From NCBI RefSeq assembly GCF_026342355.1, contig NZ_JAPEMV010000002.1:806001-870000 (forward strand): DNA of 64,000 nucleotides, written 5' to 3'. This DNA is from Streptomyces sp. NBC_00249 (lineage in GTDB: Bacteria > Actinomycetota > Actinomycetes > Streptomycetales > Streptomycetaceae). The notes under the pieces were generated by a model. That model ran no database searches. It saw only the letters and a list, made by a program, of their open reading frames with translations, and had not been told where the DNA came from. The translations under genes were made by a program, and so were the position numbers. The first letter of the stretch is position 1. Each line of letters begins with the position of its first letter. Positions 41,755 through 49,956 of the stretch are shown one piece after another.

Positions 41755-42831
41755 TCAGCCGCGCGGCCCTCCGGCCGCGTGGCCGCCGACCTTCACGCGG
41801 CCGATCCGGTTGCCGATGAGCTCCGTGAACCACATGTTGCCGTCGGGGCCCGCCGCGATGTGGAAGGGCGTGTTCTCGAGGTTCGGCGTGGGGATGGCGT
41901 ACTCGGTGATCCTGCCGTGCGTCGTGATCCGGCCGATCTTGTTCTGGTTGGACTCGGTGAACCACAGGGCGCCGTCCGGGCCCTTGGCGATGCCGATCGG
42001 GCCGGTGTTGGGGGTCTGCAGCGGGAAGCGCTTGACATGCTTGCCGTCCGGCGAGATCCGCACGATCTCGTTACTGAAGCCGCTTCCGCCGTCGGTGAAC
42101 CAGAGGTTCCCGTCCGGGCCGGCCACGATGTTGAAGGGCGCGCCGTCCGGGTTCGGCAGCGCGAACTCGGTGACCTGACCGCGCGGGGTGATCCGGCCGA
42201 GCTTGTTGCCGAAGGGCATCGTGAACCACAGGTTGCCGTCCGGGCCGGCCGTGATCCGGTACGGGAAGCTGTCGGGGTTCGGGAGCGGGAACTCGGTGAT
42301 CCGGCCGCGCGGGGTGATCCGGCCGATCTTGTTGCCCCCGTTCTCCGTGAACCACACATTCCCGTCGGGGCCGCGGGTGATGCCGAACGGGTAGGCATCC
42401 GCGGTGGACACGGCGAACTCGGTGACCTGACCGCGCGGGGTGATCCTCCCGATCTTGTTGACGCCCGGCTCGGTGAACCACAGGTTCCCGTCGGCGCCCG
42501 TGGCGATGTCGTCCGGGAACCGGTTGGGCTCGGGGAGCGGGAACTCGGTGATCCGGCCCTTCGGGGTGATCCGCCCGATCTTGTTGGTGGTCCCCTCGGT
42601 GAACCACACGTTGCCGTCCGGCCCGCCGATGATGCCGACCGGGCCGCTGCCCGCGGTGGGGGGCTCGAACTCGGTGATCCGCCCGGTGTCGCCCACCGCC
42701 CGCCCGGCGTCGGCCGTTGCCTGCCCGGTGAGGGCGGGCAGGCCGAGGAGGCTGACGGCGAGCAGGACGGCCAGGCGCCGGCCCCGGGTGAGGCGGCGGC
42801 TGCGCGGCGGGGGCGGTGCGATCTCGTGCAT
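41755..42831 (-). CDS. secreted Vgb-like seven-bladed beta-propeller protein
   Basis: Protein of 358 residues with a signal peptide (residues about 15-42, AVLLAVSLLGLPALTGQATA) and seven repeats of about 42 residues of the type GPDGNVWFTE...NKIGRITPRG. This is the virginiamycin B lyase/streptogramin lyase propeller family; most members have no proven lyase activity and the active-site residues were not traced here. The signal peptide is unlike the cytoplasmic resistance enzyme, so a wall or extracellular binding role next to the oxidase and glycosyltransferase genes is more likely. Same direction as that cluster. Confidence 0.85.
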   Translation of the reverse strand: MHEIAPPPPRSRRLTRGRRLAVLLAVSLLGLPALTGQATADAGRAVGDTGRITEFEPPTAGSGPVGIIGGPDGNVWFTEGTTNKIGRITPKGRITEFPLPEPNRFPDDIATGADGNLWFTEPGVNKIGRITPRGQVTEFAVSTADAYPFGITRGPDGNVWFTENGGNKIGRITPRGRITEFPLPNPDSFPYRITAGPDGNLWFTMPFGNKLGRITPRGQVTEFALPNPDGAPFNIVAGPDGNLWFTDGGSGFSNEIVRISPDGKHVKRFPLQTPNTGPIGIAKGPDGALWFTESNQNKIGRITTHGRITEYAIPTPNLENTPFHIAAGPDGNMWFTELIGNRIGRVKVGGHAAGGPRG

Positions 42832-42973
42832 GGACGCGGGCCTTTCGGGCGGGGGAAGGAGCCGCGACTCAGCGTAGAAGTGCGATCACACAGGGGTACG
42901 GGGCGACGGGCGGTCAAACGGGTTCAGTTGGCGCCGTCGCCCCGTACGGTTCAGCGGTGTATCAGCGGGTGTA

Positions 42974-45391
42974 TCAGCAGGTGTAGCCGTCACCGTCCTG
43001 GTCGAGGCGGAGCGGGTCGCTGCCGTTGACCTTCATCCGCTTCGGGAACCGGTGCGCGGCCAGCCATTCGCAGCGGTCCTTCGTCGTCGGTTTCACCTCC
43101 GCCGGGAAGCGCGTCGGTACGCACACGCTCGCCGTTCCGTAGTGCCGGTCGCAGCCCGCCACGCTGGGCGCGACCGGGGCCGCGTCCCGCTTCGCCGGGT
43201 TCGGCTTCGGGGCGGCGAGCTCCTTGGCGAAGGTGTGCTCGTGCGCGGAGGGCTGTTCCTGGGCCGCCGCGAGCGAGGGGGCCCCGCCCAGGTGGACCCA
43301 GGTGGCGACCGAGGGGATGCCGTTCGCGTCGACACCGAAGAGCATGTACCAGCCGGGCGGCGCCAGGTTGGGATTGCTGGTGACGTTGAGGTCGATGGTC
43401 GTGTTGTTGACCACCGTCATCGGGAGGTCCACGAACCGCTGGTTGGGGTCGGAGGAGTGGGTGACGGCGGCCGGGCGGATCAGCTCCGCCTTGGCGATGG
43501 GCCGGTTGACGGTGATGCGCTGGGTGTCGCCGTAGACCCACTCGGTGTCGATGACCGAGGTGAGCTGCGGGCGGGGGCCCTTGAAGAGGTAGGGCGGGGT
43601 GTAGATGGACACGGCGTGGTTGTAGGTGCCGTTGCCCGGGTTGTCCCCGACCGACATGACCCGGCCGTCGGGCAGCAGGAACGCGCCCGAGTGGTAGGTG
43701 CGCGGGATCGGGTCGGCGGCCAGGCCCGCCTGGTAGGTGTTGCTCGCCGGGTCGAAGAACGAGGCCTCGAAGACCGGGTCGGCCCGGTCGTGGAGGCCGC
43801 CGCCGGTCTCCAGCACCTTGCCGTCGGGCAGCAGCACCGCCGAGACGTACATCTTGCCCTCGGCGCCGGTCTGCGGGCGCTTGCCCGCACCGGTGTCGAC
43901 GAGGCCCTGCGGGAGGTCGGGTCCGGCCGTGTAGGCGGGGCTCGGCTGCTTCAGGTCGATGATGTCGGTGAGCCGGTTCGCGGCCGGGTTGGTCTCGTTG
44001 TTGCCGCCGCCGACGGTCAGGACGCGCTGGTCCTGCGCCGGGGGCAGCAGCACGCTCGCCGACTCGTCGCGCTCGTCCTTCTTGCGCAGTCCGGGCACGT
44101 CGGTGATCGTGTTGGCGGCGTAGTCGTAGACCGAGGCGCCCGAGCCGGCCGTGCCGTTGCCGAAGGTGTGGCTGCCGGAGTAGAAGAGCCGGCCGTCCTG
44201 CATGAGGATCATCGAGGGGTACAGGCCCCAGTACGACCAGGTCTGGTTGACCTCGTTCATCGGCAGCCACTTGCCCTGCGCCGCCGAGAACTTCTCCGCG
44301 GTGACGTTGCCCGTGGAGTCCTCCTTGAGGCCGCCGAAGGAGATCACGTCACCGTTGCCGAGGATCGTCGCCGACGGGTACCAGTGCCCGCCGTTCATGT
44401 CGTTGGTCTTCGTGTACTTCTCGGTGGCCGGGTCGAAGATGTACGAGTCCTTCAGGCCCTGGTAGCCGATCTTGCCGTCGGCGGAGGGGTAGCCCTTGTT
44501 GCCGCTCATCACCAGCACCCGGCCGTCGGCCAGCTGCACGTGCCCGGAGCAGAACATGTCCACGGGCGTCGGGATCGTCTTGACGGAGCCGGCCACCGGG
44601 TCGTAGACGGCGGAGGTGAACGTCCCGGCGTTGAACTGGGAGATGTCGTTGCCGGAGCCAGCGATCAGCAGCACCTTGCTGTTCTTGAGGACGACGGCGT
44701 GCATGGACCGCACCGGGTTCTGGGCGGCCATCACCTCCCACTTGCCCTTGGCGCACTGCTCGGCGGTACCGGTGCAGGTGGCCTGCGGCGGGGCGGCCCC
44801 CACCTCCTCCAGGGCGTAGTCGTCACTGGTGAGGCTGCCCACGCCGTAGACGGAGAGCCCCCACGCGATCTTGTCGGTGTTCGGCGGGACGGCCGGGGTA
44901 CGCACCTCCGTACGCGCCCACGCGGCGCTGACCGGCGGGTTCTGCAGGTCGGTCCAGTACTGCCAGCCGGCGGTGGTGTCGTGGCGGAACACGGTGACCG
45001 ACACGTCCGGGGTGTTCGACTTGTACCAGGCGGACAGGTCGTACTGCTTGCCCGGCACGACGGTCGGGGCGCAGGTGGTGTTCTCGGTGACCAGGGCCTT
45101 GCGGTCGCCGTCCACGCGGCGCGTGAGGGAGACCTTCATGGCCTTGGTGCCGGTGTGCGCGTCGGGAACGGTGGCGAAGGTGAAGTCGTTGTCGCCCCAG
45201 CCGGACTTGGACCAGCAGGAGGGCATGTCGGCGCCGGGAGCCCCGGCGGTCTCGAACCCGGGGTTGGTGAGCAGGTTGGGCGGTCCGGCCGTGGCCTGCT
45301 GCGGTGCGCTGAGCAGCAGGCCGGCGGTCATCGCCCCGACGGCTGCCAGGGCGGCCCGGCGCCCTGCCCTCCGTCGGATCTTCCTTCGCAT
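42974..45391 (-). CDS. secreted copper-radical oxidase (galactose oxidase/GlxA-like)
   Basis: Protein of 805 residues. A signal peptide (1-35) is followed by an N-terminal carbohydrate-binding-like beta-sandwich (about 36-200, LLTNPGFETAG), a Kelch-type seven-bladed propeller (about 215-600) and a DUF1929 early-set domain (about 600-703). The C-terminal tail ends in LDQDGDGYTC, like Excalibur calcium motifs. Copper-site residues fit the family: Cys281 in VDMFCSGH and Tyr338 in GGHWYPSAT for the thioether cofactor, Tyr566-His567 in RTYHSGAFLLPDG, and His645 in AVTHSSDPNQRF. It should oxidise an alcohol or sugar and yield hydrogen peroxide. Longer than the known GlxA by its end domains. It follows three glycosyltransferase genes. 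Confidence 0.9.
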   Translation of the reverse strand: MRRKIRRRAGRRAALAAVGAMTAGLLLSAPQQATAGPPNLLTNPGFETAGAPGADMPSCWSKSGWGDNDFTFATVPDAHTGTKAMKVSLTRRVDGDRKALVTENTTCAPTVVPGKQYDLSAWYKSNTPDVSVTVFRHDTTAGWQYWTDLQNPPVSAAWARTEVRTPAVPPNTDKIAWGLSVYGVGSLTSDDYALEEVGAAPPQATCTGTAEQCAKGKWEVMAAQNPVRSMHAVVLKNSKVLLIAGSGNDISQFNAGTFTSAVYDPVAGSVKTIPTPVDMFCSGHVQLADGRVLVMSGNKGYPSADGKIGYQGLKDSYIFDPATEKYTKTNDMNGGHWYPSATILGNGDVISFGGLKEDSTGNVTAEKFSAAQGKWLPMNEVNQTWSYWGLYPSMILMQDGRLFYSGSHTFGNGTAGSGASVYDYAANTITDVPGLRKKDERDESASVLLPPAQDQRVLTVGGGNNETNPAANRLTDIIDLKQPSPAYTAGPDLPQGLVDTGAGKRPQTGAEGKMYVSAVLLPDGKVLETGGGLHDRADPVFEASFFDPASNTYQAGLAADPIPRTYHSGAFLLPDGRVMSVGDNPGNGTYNHAVSIYTPPYLFKGPRPQLTSVIDTEWVYGDTQRITVNRPIAKAELIRPAAVTHSSDPNQRFVDLPMTVVNNTTIDLNVTSNPNLAPPGWYMLFGVDANGIPSVATWVHLGGAPSLAAAQEQPSAHEHTFAKELAAPKPNPAKRDAAPVAPSVAGCDRHYGTASVCVPTRFPAEVKPTTKDRCEWLAAHRFPKRMKVNGSDPLRLDQDGDGYTC

Positions 45392-45414
45392 ACGGGGTGT
45401 CCTTTCGGTGCGGC

Positions 45415-46599
45415 TCAACTCCTGGTGACGGTCGCCGCACGTGGCCCGCGCGGCAGGTAGACGAGGGCTTCGGTGGCGGCGAAGCGCAGGACGAAGGTGG
45501 TGACCAGCGCGAGCGCCGTCGCGGGCAGGACGTCCATGCCGAATCTGCCGACGAACAGCGCGATGAGCGGGATGCGCAGGAGCAGGTCGGCGTTGGCGAG
45601 GAGCGCGAAGCGGCCGATGCGGTCCGCCCAGTGGCGGTGGCGGCGGCGGTCGCGGAAGAGGAGGGTCTCGATGAGGAGGAAGTTCCACAGGACCCCGGCC
45701 TGGTTGGCGATGACCTCGGCGGCGAGGTACTGCGTCCCGGCGTGGGTGAGCAGCCAGAGCGCGGCCAGGTTGGGGACGAAGCCGGAGAGCCCGATCAGGC
45801 CGAAGCCGATCATGCGGGCGAGGGGGGTCGCGGAGCGCAGGGCGGCCAGGTGCGCGAGGAAGCGCAGGCCCTCGCGGGCGGTGGACTTGGACTCGCCGGC
45901 GAAGCGGTCCTGGAAGACGAAGGGGACCTCGGCGGTCTTCGCGGGGCGGCAGCGGACGGCCAGCTCCAGCAGGATCTTGTAGCCGAGGGGTTTGAGGGCG
46001 TCGGCGGTGACGGCGGAGCGGCGCATCGCGAAGAAGCCGCTCATGGGGTCGCTGATGCCGCGCAGGGCGCGCGGGAAGAGCCCCTTGGCCAGCCAGGTCG
46101 CGCCCCGGGAGACGGCGACGCGGTAGCCGCCGGCGAGGCCGGCCCGGCTGCCGCCCGCGATGTAGCGGGAGGCGACGACGAGGTCGGCCCCGGTGCGTTC
46201 GCCCTCGCCGACGAGTTCGGGGACCAGGTGCGGGGGGTGCTGGAGGTCGGCGTCCATGACGACGATCCAGTCGGAGCCGGCCCGCGCGATGCCCTCGACG
46301 ACGGCCCCGCCGAGGCCGCCGGTGGCCTCGGCGCGGTGCAGGACGGCCACCGGGAAGGGGCAGTCGGGGCCGGCCTTCTCGATCAGGGCCGGGGTGTCGT
46401 CGGTGGAGTCGTCGACGAAGAGCACCTCGCAGGGGAGGTGGGCGGGGAGGGCGGCGGAGAGGCGGCTCAGCAACTCCCCCACGTTGGCCGCCTCGTTGAA
46501 GGTCGGGATGATCAGGGTGACGCTGCCGGACGCGGCCTCTGCCGGAGCAGCGGCTTCCGGATCATCCAGGGCGTGCGGGGGCCACAGGTCCTCGCTCAT
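45415..46599 (-). CDS. GT2 glycosyltransferase (polyprenyl-phosphate type) with GtrA domain
   Basis: Protein of 394 residues. Residues 25-250 are a GT2 domain of the dolichyl-phosphate mannosyl/glucosyltransferase type (SVTLIIPTFNEAANVGELLS, EVLFVDDSTDDT, IVVMDADLQHPP). Residues 255-390 are a GtrA-like domain with four membrane helices. Such fusions make polyprenyl-phosphate sugars and help move them across the membrane for use by GT-C enzymes, which fits the GT39-like protein encoded six bases upstream. ATG 46599. Confidence 0.9.
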   Translation of the reverse strand: MSEDLWPPHALDDPEAAAPAEAASGSVTLIIPTFNEAANVGELLSRLSAALPAHLPCEVLFVDDSTDDTPALIEKAGPDCPFPVAVLHRAEATGGLGGAVVEGIARAGSDWIVVMDADLQHPPHLVPELVGEGERTGADLVVASRYIAGGSRAGLAGGYRVAVSRGATWLAKGLFPRALRGISDPMSGFFAMRRSAVTADALKPLGYKILLELAVRCRPAKTAEVPFVFQDRFAGESKSTAREGLRFLAHLAALRSATPLARMIGFGLIGLSGFVPNLAALWLLTHAGTQYLAAEVIANQAGVLWNFLLIETLLFRDRRRHRHWADRIGRFALLANADLLLRIPLIALFVGRFGMDVLPATALALVTTFVLRFAATEALVYLPRGPRAATVTRS

Positions 46600-46605
46600 G
46601 GTGGT

Positions 46606-48384
46606 TCAGCTCCCACTCTCGCGGTCGGTGCGGCGGATCTCGATCCGGTCGTCGCCCGTACCGAAGACGGCCACCACCGTCGAATGCTCCAGTGCAGCCT
46701 TCACGTTGGGCAGGTCCGCCGCATCACGACGCACGGTGGGAGAGGAGACGACGTAGTCGATGTCCCGCCAGCCGCGCGGCAGGGTCTTGGTGACGGCCGG
46801 GTCGAGGTCCGCCTTGTAGAACCAGATGGCGCCCATCCCGGGTGCAAAACCGCGGTGAACAGCGTCGAGCCAGAGCGCGTCGTCGACGAGGACGCGGGTG
46901 TTCGCCGGGTCGGCGACCTCGCTGCCGAGCCAGTCGGCGGCCTGCCGGTAGGGGGCGTTGGCATCGACGGTGAGGGCGGTGCGGTTGCCCTCGTACCAGC
47001 GCGGCAGGACGTACGCGGCGGCCGACACGGCGAGTACGCCGACCAGCGCCCAGCGCGCGTACACCAGCGCCCGGCGCTCCCCCGCCGCGCGGCGGCGGCG
47101 CAGGACGGCGTGCGTGACGCTGGCCGCGGCGGCGGCGAGGACCAGGGCCAGGAAGGGCAGGGCCTGGATCACGTACATGGCGGGGAGGTACCCGGAGGGC
47201 CGCATCGCGACGAGCGCCAGGATCACGGCGGCGAGGGCCGGTCCGGCGAGCGCGCGGGCGGTCACCGACCAGCGGACGGTGGCCAGCAGCAGCACGGCGC
47301 CGGCCAGGCCGCCCAGCGGCAGGACGGTGTCGTAGTACAGCCACGACTGGAAGACGCCGTGCGAGCCGGAGCCGGGGTCGAGGATGAAGCCGGAGCCGGG
47401 GCGGCCCATCTGGTAGGTGATGCCGTCGATCAGGGAGACGTGCCCGGCGCCGGGCAGCAGCTCGCCGTTGAGCAGGGCGAACAGCGGGTAGGCGAGCCCT
47501 ATCAGGGCGCAGGCGGTAATGGCTCCGGTGACGGCGAACTTGCGGGTGTCGCGGTGGCTGTGGCGCCACATCGTCACCAGCAGCGCCGGGAGCACCACCA
47601 GCATCGTCTCCTTGGTCAGGACGGCGGTGGCGGCCGCCAGTCCCGAACCGAAGTGGTGCCACAGGTGGCGGGAGGGGGACGCGGCGAGGCAGAACGCCAG
47701 CAGCATCCACATCACGGCGAGGTTGTCGAGGAAGATCTCCCGCTGGAGGACGACGGAGAGCGGGGAGAGCCCGAAGAGGCCCATCGCGAGTCCGGCCGCC
47801 CAGCGCGGCAGCCAGAGCCGGCGCGCGAGGACGTAGATCAGTACGGAGCTGGCGGCGGACACGGCGAGCATCGAGAACCGCATCGGCGCGACCGTCATCC
47901 AGTCGGGCACCAGCAGGGACGGCAGGTACGTCAGGGCCGCGACCTGGATCCAGCCGAGCGGCGGATGGTCGTACCAGTAGGTGTAGTGGGCGAGGCCGTC
48001 GCCCTGCTGGACGGCCCAGGCCTGGGCGAGGTAGGTGCCCTCGTCGTCGCTCAGGGTCGGGAAGTTGGTGATGTTCCAGCCCTGGACGAGGACGATGACC
48101 AGGAGCAGGACCCCGCACAGCAGCAGGTCGGGGCGCGAGGAGCGGAAGCGCACGAGCGGGCGGGCCGGGGCGGGCGGGCGCACGCCGAGGCCGCCGGGGG
48201 CGCCGTGGCCGCCGGGGCCGGCGGAGCCGTCGCCGGGCAGGGGCCGGACGGGCAGGAGCTGCGCGCCGGCGGGCGGGGCGGCGGTCGCGGTGTCGGTTGC
48301 GGTGGAGGCGGCGGTCGCGGTGTCGGTCGCGGTGGCGGTCGCGCCCGGCTGGGGATCAGTGGCCGTGGGCAGGGTGGCGGTCAC
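46606..48384 (-). CDS. GT39/ArnT-like membrane glycosyltransferase
   Basis: Protein of 592 residues. The first 80 residues are low-complexity Thr/Ala/Pro/Gly, then about 11 membrane helices, with the first outer loop holding the catalytic-type acidic pair in FPTLSDDEGTYLAQAWAV, and a C-terminal soluble part near 480-590. This matches GT-C enzymes of the PMT/ArnT group that use polyprenyl-phosphate sugars on the outer face. The acceptor is unknown. GTG 48384 overlaps the processive GT2 stop (GTGA). Confidence 0.88.
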   Translation of the reverse strand: MTATLPTATDPQPGATATATDTATAASTATDTATAAPPAGAQLLPVRPLPGDGSAGPGGHGAPGGLGVRPPAPARPLVRFRSSRPDLLLCGVLLLVIVLVQGWNITNFPTLSDDEGTYLAQAWAVQQGDGLAHYTYWYDHPPLGWIQVAALTYLPSLLVPDWMTVAPMRFSMLAVSAASSVLIYVLARRLWLPRWAAGLAMGLFGLSPLSVVLQREIFLDNLAVMWMLLAFCLAASPSRHLWHHFGSGLAAATAVLTKETMLVVLPALLVTMWRHSHRDTRKFAVTGAITACALIGLAYPLFALLNGELLPGAGHVSLIDGITYQMGRPGSGFILDPGSGSHGVFQSWLYYDTVLPLGGLAGAVLLLATVRWSVTARALAGPALAAVILALVAMRPSGYLPAMYVIQALPFLALVLAAAAASVTHAVLRRRRAAGERRALVYARWALVGVLAVSAAAYVLPRWYEGNRTALTVDANAPYRQAADWLGSEVADPANTRVLVDDALWLDAVHRGFAPGMGAIWFYKADLDPAVTKTLPRGWRDIDYVVSSPTVRRDAADLPNVKAALEHSTVVAVFGTGDDRIEIRRTDRESGS

Positions 48385-49691
48385 TGGTGGCTGTCCTCTC
48401 GGATCGCGGTGGACGTGCTGGAGGAGGTCGTCGCCCCGGTGAGGTGGGCGCCGGTGTGGCTGGTCAGTTCCCACTCGTTGCGGCCGCGCTGCTCGCGCCA
48501 GACCGCGCGGATCGCGGCGCCGGCCAGCATGACCTGGTAGAACGGGCCGCCGACGACGAGCTTGAGGTAGTGCACGAAGCGCACGCGCAGCCCGTACTGG
48601 CGGCCGAAGTCGTGCAGCCCGACGATCTCGAAGACGAAGGTCACCATCGCCGTGATCATGGGCAGGAAGGTGATGATCGCGATGCCGACCGGGACGTCGA
48701 GGAAGACGGCCACGGCGAAGTTGACCGGGATGATCACCCCGGAGGCGGCCTGCATGAAGGGCGTCATCAGCGTGTAGCGGGCCAGCCAGCGCTGGCCCCG
48801 GCCGGGCAGCTGACGCCAGTCCTTCTTCCGGTAGACCTGGAGGAAGCCCTGGTTCCAGCGGGTGCGCTGCTTGAGCAGGCTCATCAGCGAGCCCGGGGTC
48901 TCCTCGCGGGTCACCATGTCGGAGTCGTAGGCGACGACCACCTTCTTGCCGACCGAGGAGAGCCGTACGCCCAGGTCGCAGTCCTCGGCGAGGCAGTTCG
49001 CGTCCCAGCCGCCGGCCTCGCGCAGCACCTCGGTGCGGACGAAGACGGTGTTGCCGCCGAGCGGTATGAACCCCTTCTCGGCGTGCAGGTGGAGGCGGGA
49101 GCGGAACCAGAAGAAGTACTCCAGGCAGTTGCGCAGGCTGTACCAGCTGGAGTGGAAGTTGATGAGCTGCACCCCGCCCTGGACCACGTCCGCCTCGGTC
49201 GCGCGGAAGGCGTGGTCGACGTGGGAGAGCAGCTCGGGGTGGACCTGGTCCTCGGCGTCGAAGACCCCGACTATGTCGCCCCGGCAGTGCGGGAGGGCGG
49301 TGTTGAGGGCCTTCGGCTTGTTCTTCGTCTCGTGGTGGTCGACGACCACGCGGACGCGGTCCGGGGCCCCGGCGGCGGCCCGTTCGGCGACGGCGGCGGT
49401 CTCGGGGTCGTCGTGGCCGACGATCACGATGATCTCGTAGTCGCGGTGGCTCGATTCGAGCAGCCGGTCGATGGTGTGCTGGAGCACCGCCTGCTCGTGC
49501 CGGGCGGGGAGCAGGAGCGAGAACGCCAGCCTGCCGCCGCCGTCGGGGCGGTCGAAGCGGGTCGAGGCGAGCGTCTCGGGTGTGCGCCACGCGTGCATCT
49601 GCCACCACAAGGTGAAGGCGGCCACCGCGAAGAGCGCAAGCGAAATGGCAGAAATGAACACGGATGTGAACAAACCGTCCCCCACAGACAT
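48381..49691 (-). CDS. processive-type GT2 membrane glycosyltransferase
   Basis: Protein of 436 residues. An N-terminal membrane helix (about 10-33), a cytoplasmic GT2 domain (about 55-300) and three or four C-terminal helices. Catalytic motifs are FDAEDQ (DxD type), LAEDCDLG (ED) and QRTRWNQGF (QxxRW), as in cellulose, hyaluronan and related synthases. It is shorter than CslA. ATG 49691 is the first start after a Gly/Pro-rich open stretch that is probably the leader. It heads the leftward glycan cluster and may make the polymer or linkage that later enzymes decorate and oxidise. Confidence 0.88.
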   Translation of the reverse strand: MSVGDGLFTSVFISAISLALFAVAAFTLWWQMHAWRTPETLASTRFDRPDGGGRLAFSLLLPARHEQAVLQHTIDRLLESSHRDYEIIVIVGHDDPETAAVAERAAAGAPDRVRVVVDHHETKNKPKALNTALPHCRGDIVGVFDAEDQVHPELLSHVDHAFRATEADVVQGGVQLINFHSSWYSLRNCLEYFFWFRSRLHLHAEKGFIPLGGNTVFVRTEVLREAGGWDANCLAEDCDLGVRLSSVGKKVVVAYDSDMVTREETPGSLMSLLKQRTRWNQGFLQVYRKKDWRQLPGRGQRWLARYTLMTPFMQAASGVIIPVNFAVAVFLDVPVGIAIITFLPMITAMVTFVFEIVGLHDFGRQYGLRVRFVHYLKLVVGGPFYQVMLAGAAIRAVWREQRGRNEWELTSHTGAHLTGATTSSSTSTAIREDSHQ

Positions 49692-49956
49692 GCCGCAACC
49701 CCAGGCGGCGATCGGAAAACCCCCCGGAGGCGAGGACGGGCCCCCCGGCCCGCCGCCTCCGCTTCCCCCTTGCACGCACCCCCCAGTGCGCCGACTCGGC
49801 TGCTCCTGCTCCCGAAGCAGCCCCTACTCCCGAAGCCGCTCCTACTTCCGAAGACTTGAGCCTAGGCAGGGAACATGAAGATGAGGCGCCACCCGGATAA
49901 AAACCACGTTTCCGAGTTGATGTACGACAACCGGAATTGACGGTACTCCGGTACTT

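Noticed and set aside
42974..45391. Assignment as glxA itself
   Set aside because: The copper residues fit, but the length, extra domains and glycosyltransferase context differ from the cslA-glxA pair, so no gene symbol was given.
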